From the NCBI GenBank assembly GCA_903865465.1, contig CAIPJU010001085.1:1-11005 (forward strand): a stretch of DNA of 11,005 nt, in the 5' to 3' direction. Numbering within the stretch: position 1 is the first letter of the stretch; every line of letters starts with the position of its first letter. Both the position numbers and the translations under genes were made by a program. The notes under the pieces were generated by a model. The model did not search any database. It worked only from the letters and a program-made list of their open reading frames with translations, and was not told the DNA's origin. This DNA is from an uncultured Bacteroidota bacterium. Lineage in GTDB: Bacteria; Bacteroidota; Bacteroidia; Bacteroidales; VadinHA17. This document shows, in pieces, positions 7,786 to 11,005 of this stretch.

Positions 7786-8143
7786 CTGAATCCCTGAAAC
7801 TGCCCACTATTATCATAATAAAATCAACGAGGGCCCATATTCCGCATCCACCCAGGGTAATAAGCTGAACAACACCTATTGCTGTATGTCCGGTATAGAA
7901 ACGGTGTATTCCAAAAATACCAAGAAAAAAACATAACAACAGCGATGTGAGCCAGTCTCTGCCTTCACCATGAGCCATCTCGTATCTGAGGCCTACACCA
8001 CATTTCATACATATGGTGGCATTTGGTGTGGTTTCAGCTTTGCAATTATAGCAATACCTGTTACCTGCTTTTGGAGGAGTGCCGCAGGCAACGCACATAA
8101 TAGCTTTATCGGATACTTCATTTCCGCAATTCCTACAATACAT
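7757..8143 (-). CDS. Double zinc-ribbon TM2 domain membrane protein
   Basis: This 128-residue protein has two N-terminal zinc ribbons with identical spacing: C3-x2-C6-x10-C17-x2-C20 and C31-x2-C34-x10-C45-x2-C48. A TM2 domain follows (about 63-115) with two transmembrane helices joined by the HRFYTGH turn (80-86) and ending with the conserved acidic turn LVDF. TM2 proteins are small inner-membrane proteins without an established bacterial role; the ribbons would face the cytoplasm and may mediate protein or nucleic-acid contacts. It is the first gene of the minus-strand cluster and is divergent from the corrinoid operon. The ATG at 8141-8143 begins MYCRNCG, a typical start for this architecture. 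Confidence 0.92.
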   Translation of the reverse strand: MYCRNCGNEVSDKAIMCVACGTPPKAGNRYCYNCKAETTPNATICMKCGVGLRYEMAHGEGRDWLTSLLLCFFLGIFGIHRFYTGHTAIGVVQLITLGGCGIWALVDFIMIIVGSFRDSDGNLLVKRL

Positions 8144-8479
8144 AATCAGTAATTTAGCTTTTCCTACTCATCTGGCTTTTCGGAGCGCCCCGTTTTTTAA
8201 AAGTGGTTCCTGGCCTCCACTTCCATTTACATGATTTAAAGATATATATTTTGTATAATAAGTAGGGGAATCAGCGGCAGAAAAAAATGTTTCCAATTCT
8301 TTGAATTTATTCGTTAAAAGCTGGTGCACATTTTACAGACTAAATTATATCTTTGAATAAGATCGGACTATACCGGACATTCTCTTTCCTTTGCGGAAAA
8401 GACTCCTTAATGAAAGAAGAAGTTAGAGAGTGAATAACTAATTTGAATAATGAATTCCCAAATTTCAAACCAATAACTG
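8144..8479. other. 336-bp divergent intergenic region without a gene
   Basis: This region separates the TM2 gene (minus) from the corrinoid operon (plus) and must hold both promoters. I see no convincing ORF, tRNA or cobalamin riboswitch in it. It contains a 12-bp stretch GGCTTTTCGGAG (8174-8185) identical to the inner and right end of the miniature element at 10148-10159. It also has a small hairpin (AAGTGG 8201-8206 with CCACTT 8217-8222), a direct repeat CGGAC (8364 and 8374), a 5-bp hairpin TTTCC/GGAAA near 8388-8403, and a candidate -7 element at 8348. Confidence 0.6.
8348..8355 (+). promoter_or_regulatory. Candidate Bacteroidota -7 element for the corrinoid operon
   Basis: TATCTTTG is an exact match to the Bacteroidota -7 consensus TAnnTTTG. 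It lies 124 nt upstream of the corrinoid-protein ATG, which implies a leader of roughly 115-120 nt. No TTTG is present at the expected -33 spacing, so the assignment is weak and rests on the -7 match and its position. Confidence 0.35.
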
Positions 8480-9148
8480 ATGAATGAAATTCTTGAACGA
8501 CTTGCACTTTGCATCGAATTTGGCAAAATAAACAAGACGTCTCCATATCCGCCGAACATGAAAGGTCAGGATGGAGCCGATGAGCTGGCAAAATTAGCAT
8601 TGAATGAAGGTGTAAAGCCGGATGAAATTCTTGAAAATGCCCTGATCCCTGCAATGGAAATTGTCGGAGGCAAATACAGCAGAAAAGAGATTTATGTTCC
8701 CCAGATGCTAATGTCTGCAAAGGCTATGAATAGTGCCTTGGCACATATAAAACCTTTTTTTCAATCGGGTGAAACAAAGAGAAAAGGGAAATTTATCATT
8801 GGTACCGTTGCAGGCGATCTCCACGACATTGGAAAAAACCTTGTTGCCATGATGATCGAGGGCGGCGGCTGGGAAGTTATCGACCTCGGAGTCGACGCCG
8901 GAACTGATAAATTTCTGAAGGCCATTAACGAACACCCGGGTGCCGTAATCGGATTATCTGCACTTCTGACTACCACGATGGAAAATATGAAAAATACTGT
9001 CTCGGCTATCAGGGAAAAACATGCTGATCTTAAGATTTTGGTCGGAGGCGCACCGGTTACAACTGATTATTGTAAAAAGATAGGAGCTGATTTTTATTCT
9101 CCCGACCCTCAGGGTGCGGTTAATTACCTGAAACAACTGGTGTCATAG
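8480..9148 (+). CDS. Corrinoid (methyl-carrier) protein, MtaC/MtbC/MttC type
   Basis: This 222-residue cytoplasmic protein has an N-terminal helical cap domain (about 1-90) with the family block ALIPAMEIVGGKYSRKEIYVPQ. The Rossmann B12-binding domain (about 103-220) has the complete signature: DLHDIG (113-118) with H115 as the lower axial cobalt ligand, then after 41 residues SAL (160-162), then after 26 residues GG (189-190). This spacing matches the classic DxHxxG-SxL-GG cobalamin-binding pattern. The protein shuttles a methyl group on cobalt between a donor-specific methyltransferase and an acceptor enzyme. ATG 8480 is the first possible start because a TAA lies in frame at 8474. No Shine-Dalgarno is visible. 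The methyl-H4folate enzyme starts 16 nt downstream. The family cannot be resolved to methanol, methylamine, betaine or aryl ether use from this protein alone. Confidence 0.95.
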   Translation: MNEILERLALCIEFGKINKTSPYPPNMKGQDGADELAKLALNEGVKPDEILENALIPAMEIVGGKYSRKEIYVPQMLMSAKAMNSALAHIKPFFQSGETKRKGKFIIGTVAGDLHDIGKNLVAMMIEGGGWEVIDLGVDAGTDKFLKAINEHPGAVIGLSALLTTTMENMKNTVSAIREKHADLKILVGGAPVTTDYCKKIGADFYSPDPQGAVNYLKQLVS

Positions 9149-9164
9149 ATCCAAGATATTTATT

Positions 9165-10007
9165 ATGCAGACAGTTTTAAAAGGGAAAACAGTTGAAGTT
9201 ATCATCGACTCAAAGGGTCCGGTCGTTATAATCGGAGAGTGTATAAACCCGACCAGAAGGAAAAAACTGGTCAGTTCGCTTCAGGAGAATGATTACGGTT
9301 ATGTCCTGGAATTAGCCGGGAGGCAGATTAAATATGGTGCCGAAATCCTCGATGTGAACGTTGGATTTCCCGGCGTTGACGATGTTAAACTGCTTCCTGA
9401 AGTAATCGGGGCAATACAGGAAAAATTCGGGGTTCCTCTTTGCATCGATTCTCCTAATCCACGGGCTCTTGAGGCAGCTCTTAAGTCAGTAAGGGGTAAA
9501 TGCCTTATTAACTCAGTGAACGGAGAGGAAAAATCAATGGCGGCAATTCTTCCCTTAGCCAGGGAATTTGGTTGTGCCATTATAGCACTTTGCATGGACG
9601 ATGATGGAATAACTCATGAACCGGAAAAACGTCTTGCCATTGCAGAAAAGATACTTGAAAGAGCTTTGAAAACAGGCATAAAAGAGGAGGATGTAATAAT
9701 CGATCCTCTGGCAATGGCTGTCAGCGCTGATCCCCAGGCCTGCCTTGTAACACTGGAGACTATCAGGCTTATCCGTCAGAAACTCGGACTCAATATAACT
9801 CAGGGTTCAAGCAATATATCATTCGGATTGCCCGATCGAGATATGCTCAATTCATCCTTTATGGCGATATCCATATTGAACGGACTCACCTGCCCTATTG
9901 CCAATCCCGAAAAGATTACATCAATTGTCAGGGCTACTGATCTTATTCTCGGAAGGGACGATTATGCCATGAGATATATAGAACATTTTCAGTCGAATGA
10001 GATATAA
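9165..10007 (+). CDS. Methyltetrahydrofolate:corrinoid methyltransferase (pterin-binding, AcsE/MtgA/MetH-domain type)
   Basis: This 280-residue TIM-barrel protein of the pterin-binding (dihydropteroate synthase-like) family moves a methyl group between tetrahydrofolate and the cobalt of a corrinoid protein. The motifs are GECINPTR (24-31), LDVNVG (62-67; D63), CIDSPNP (93-99; D95), INSVNGE (115-121), IIDPLAMAVSADP (178-190; D180) and GSSNISFGLPDR (214-225). N217 sits where AcsE has the asparagine that assists methyl transfer. The length matches stand-alone enzymes such as AcsE and MtgA (about 260-290). The direction of transfer is unknown: such enzymes feed acetogenesis, or load H4folate in one-carbon-compound demethylation. 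It lies 16 nt after the corrinoid gene, its probable partner. Its 3' spacer to the activation gene carries a miniature element. Confidence 0.93.
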   Translation: MQTVLKGKTVEVIIDSKGPVVIIGECINPTRRKKLVSSLQENDYGYVLELAGRQIKYGAEILDVNVGFPGVDDVKLLPEVIGAIQEKFGVPLCIDSPNPRALEAALKSVRGKCLINSVNGEEKSMAAILPLAREFGCAIIALCMDDDGITHEPEKRLAIAEKILERALKTGIKEEDVIIDPLAMAVSADPQACLVTLETIRLIRQKLGLNITQGSSNISFGLPDRDMLNSSFMAISILNGLTCPIANPEKITSIVRATDLILGRDDYAMRYIEHFQSNEI

Positions 10008-10019
10008 CAACTTTTCATA

Positions 10020-10172
10020 ATGATTGAGTCCAATCCGAAAAGTAATGATTTTTGTTTTCAATTGTTCTTGCCCCCCACCCCTGAAAGGGGAACAATTGAA
10101 AATCGGCAAGTTTTAAAGTCCCCTTTAGGGGATTTAGAGGTAAAAAAGGCTTTTCGGAGTGGACTCATGATT
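10020..10172. mobile_element. 141-bp MITE-like element with 17-bp inverted ends and 6-bp target duplication
   Basis: The left end GAGTCCAATCCGAAAAG (10026-10042) and right end CTTTTCGGAGTGGACTC (10150-10166) are inverted repeats matching at 16 of 17 positions. They are immediately flanked by a perfect direct repeat, ATGATT at 10020-10025 and again at 10167-10172, as expected for a target-site duplication. The interior codes for nothing and contains two hairpins. Deleting the element with one flank copy leaves a 29-bp spacer between the methyltransferase and activation genes, comparable with the 16-bp spacer upstream. The transposase that moved it is not in the window, so it is non-autonomous. 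Its CCCCTTTAGGGGATTTAG segment resembles an intergenic repeat I recall from Bacteroidota genomes. Confidence 0.8.
10055..10102. repeat. Perfect 13-bp palindrome arms nesting a C/G hairpin, inside the MITE
   Basis: TTTTCAATTGTTC (10055-10067) is the exact reverse complement of GAACAATTGAAAA (10090-10102). Inside lies a C-rich run (10071-10081) and the hairpin CCCCT-GAA-AGGGG (10078-10090), which competes with the outer stem for G10090. A further short palindrome, TCCCCTTTAGGGGA, follows at 10119-10132. As RNA this would be strongly structured, though it has no clean U-tract and is not an obvious intrinsic terminator. Confidence 0.8.
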
Positions 10173-10183
10173 TACGGTTAAAC

Positions 10184-10879
10184 ATGAAGGATAAGAAATT
10201 TCAGTTCAATGTAAGTGACCTTAAACTATCTGTTTCTCAGGTTGAAAGAATAATTGGATATAAGGAAGGAGAAGACAGCGGACTTGTTACCGGCCTTATC
10301 GGAGAGGTCATTGAAGAAGCATCTCAAATATGCAGTGTAAAAGCTGAATATGCCATTTTTCAGGATGTCAGGTTTGAAGATAGGGGTAAAATGATTTTCA
10401 TCGGGAATATAGATTTTGATATCAAAGGAATAGTGTATCAACAGTTGAAAAAGTCAGAATCAGTAGCTCTTTTCCTTTGTACGGCAGGACCAGAAATAAG
10501 CCGGAGGATCAGCAATTCGATGAATGAGGGCGATCTTCTTAAGGGCTATGTTTATGATATCGTGGGCAGCGAGATAGTAGAAGCAGCAGCCGACCTGATG
10601 CAGAGTAATCTTGAAGGAGAGGCCCTCAATGAAGGGAATAAGATTACAAACAGATATAGTCCGGGTTATTGCGGCTGGGACGTAGTCGGGCAGCATAAAA
10701 TGTTCAGGCTGCTTAATGGTGAATATTGCGGTGTCAGGCTTACAGAATCAGCCCTTATGAACCCGGTCAAATCGGCAAGCGGGATTATTGGAATTGGCAA
10801 AAACGTAAAATTTAATCCTTATACATGCGAAATGTGCAATATGAAGGGCTGCACGTATAAAAAATTCAGAAGCGGTTAG
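10184..10879 (+). CDS. Stand-alone MetH-type activation (corrinoid reactivation) protein
   Basis: This 231-residue protein resembles the SAM-binding activation domain of B12-dependent methionine synthase, as found in separate proteins such as Thermotoga maritima TM0269. Family blocks are FLCTAGPEI (97-105), NRYSPGYCGWDVVGQHKMF (156-174) and LTESALMNPVKSASGIIGIG (186-205). The domain binds S-adenosylmethionine and reductively remethylates cobalamin that has oxidised to inactive Co(II), so here it would rescue the operon's corrinoid protein. The C-terminus has C215-x2-C218-x4-C223 followed by YKK, a cysteine cluster found in the stand-alone forms that could bind a metal or Fe-S centre (inference). 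No RACo-type ferredoxin/ATPase activator is visible, so this may be the reactivation partner. The ATG lies 11 nt after the miniature element and has no Shine-Dalgarno. Confidence 0.9.
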   Translation: MKDKKFQFNVSDLKLSVSQVERIIGYKEGEDSGLVTGLIGEVIEEASQICSVKAEYAIFQDVRFEDRGKMIFIGNIDFDIKGIVYQQLKKSESVALFLCTAGPEISRRISNSMNEGDLLKGYVYDIVGSEIVEAAADLMQSNLEGEALNEGNKITNRYSPGYCGWDVVGQHKMFRLLNGEYCGVRLTESALMNPVKSASGIIGIGKNVKFNPYTCEMCNMKGCTYKKFRSG

Positions 10880-10952
10880 TAATTGTTTAATATGTAATAT
10901 GTTGATTTCAATGGCTTTGAATGGATGTATGCCAAAATAAACTTTACATTGC

Positions 10953-10957
10953 GGAGG
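10953..10957 (+). promoter_or_regulatory. Strong Shine-Dalgarno GGAGG before the last gene
   Basis: GGAGG lies 5 nt before the ATG at 10963. It is the only strong ribosome-binding sequence seen in front of any gene in the window, and it fixes the start of the truncated downstream gene. Confidence 0.75.
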
Positions 10958-10962
10958 TTATT

Positions 10963-11005
10963 ATGAAAAAGAAAAAAGAAGATTTGGTTGCTGTGGTTAC
11001 AGGAG
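10963..11005 (+). CDS. Start of an unidentified gene, cut by the window edge
   Basis: The ATG at 10963 follows a well-spaced GGAGG and opens MKKKKEDLVAVVTG before the sequence ends. Fourteen residues are too few for assignment. The VAVVTG stretch would fit the first strand and glycine of a Rossmann fold such as a short-chain dehydrogenase, but that is only a resemblance. It lies 83 nt after the activation gene on the same strand, so it may continue the corrinoid operon and could supply the missing methyl donor or acceptor component. Confidence 0.6.
   Translation, partial: MKKKKEDLVAVVTG

Noticed and set aside
8144..8479. Cobalamin riboswitch ahead of the corrinoid operon
   Set aside because: I looked for a B12-box-like GCCACTG core and surrounding helices in the leader and found none; only small weak hairpins are present.
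8340..8720. 126-codon antisense open frame overlapping the corrinoid gene
   Set aside because: It runs opposite a gene with complete family motifs, shows no recognisable domain, and its composition looks like reverse-complement coding.
9299..9595. 98-codon antisense open frame inside the methyltransferase gene
   Set aside because: It is fully contained within a well-conserved gene and has no domain-like features.
10055..10102. Intrinsic terminator between the methyltransferase and activation genes
   Set aside because: The hairpins are strong but no U-tract follows the G-rich arm, and the structure belongs to an inserted element.
1..11005. CRISPR array, tRNA or rRNA genes, or a polysaccharide utilisation locus
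   Set aside because: I saw no regularly spaced repeats, no tRNA or rRNA signatures, and no SusC/SusD pair beside the two glycosidases.

Overview
The window looks like a chromosomal segment of an anaerobic member of the Bacteroidota (Bacteroidales-like, probably environmental). The evidence is an exported GH172 fragment and a GH116 lipoprotein typical of that phylum's glycan-degrading repertoire, a TolB-type propeller protein, a zinc-ribbon/TM2 plus DUF2752 pair, an almost complete lack of Shine-Dalgarno sequences, and a CCCCTTTAGGGGATTTAG-type intergenic repeat that I recall from Bacteroidota. Taxonomy is inferred from gene content only.

Layout. (1) 1-569, plus: C-terminal part of a GH172 (DUF2961) protein, cut by the window edge. 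Its stop overlaps, tail to tail, the stop of the next gene. (2) 3003-566, minus: a phospholipid-type cluster of PlsC acyltransferase, a diacylglycerol-kinase-family lipid kinase and a HAD-IB phosphatase whose start lies inside the kinase gene. (3) 3207-5732, plus: a large GH116 (GBA2-like) lipoprotein. (4) 5760-5861: a long imperfect inverted repeat in the convergent gap. (5) 8143-5902, minus: zinc-ribbon/TM2 protein, overlapping DUF2752 membrane protein, then a secreted jelly-roll plus six-motif PD40 propeller protein. (6) 8144-8479: a divergent, non-coding region. (7) 8480 to the window end, plus: a corrinoid methyl-transfer operon of corrinoid protein, methyltetrahydrofolate methyltransferase and stand-alone MetH-type reactivation protein, followed by a new gene that runs off the edge behind the only strong Shine-Dalgarno seen.

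How the genes fit together. The three corrinoid genes correspond to three of the four MetH modules (cobalamin-binding, CH3-H4folate-binding and activation) encoded as separate proteins. The homocysteine-binding module is absent. They form a methyl-transfer core whose donor or acceptor enzyme is not in the window. PlsC, the lipid kinase and the HAD phosphatase could together make and turn over phosphatidic acid and lysophosphatidic acid. The two glycosidases suggest glycan or glycoconjugate breakdown outside the cytoplasm, but no SusC/SusD pair is present.

The most notable non-coding feature is a 141-bp miniature element at 10026-10166. It has 17-bp terminal inverted repeats (16/17 matching) and a perfect 6-bp flanking duplication (ATGATT), and it sits between the second and third corrinoid genes. 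Conceptually removing it leaves a 29-bp intergenic gap, so it looks like a clean insertion into a pre-existing operon.
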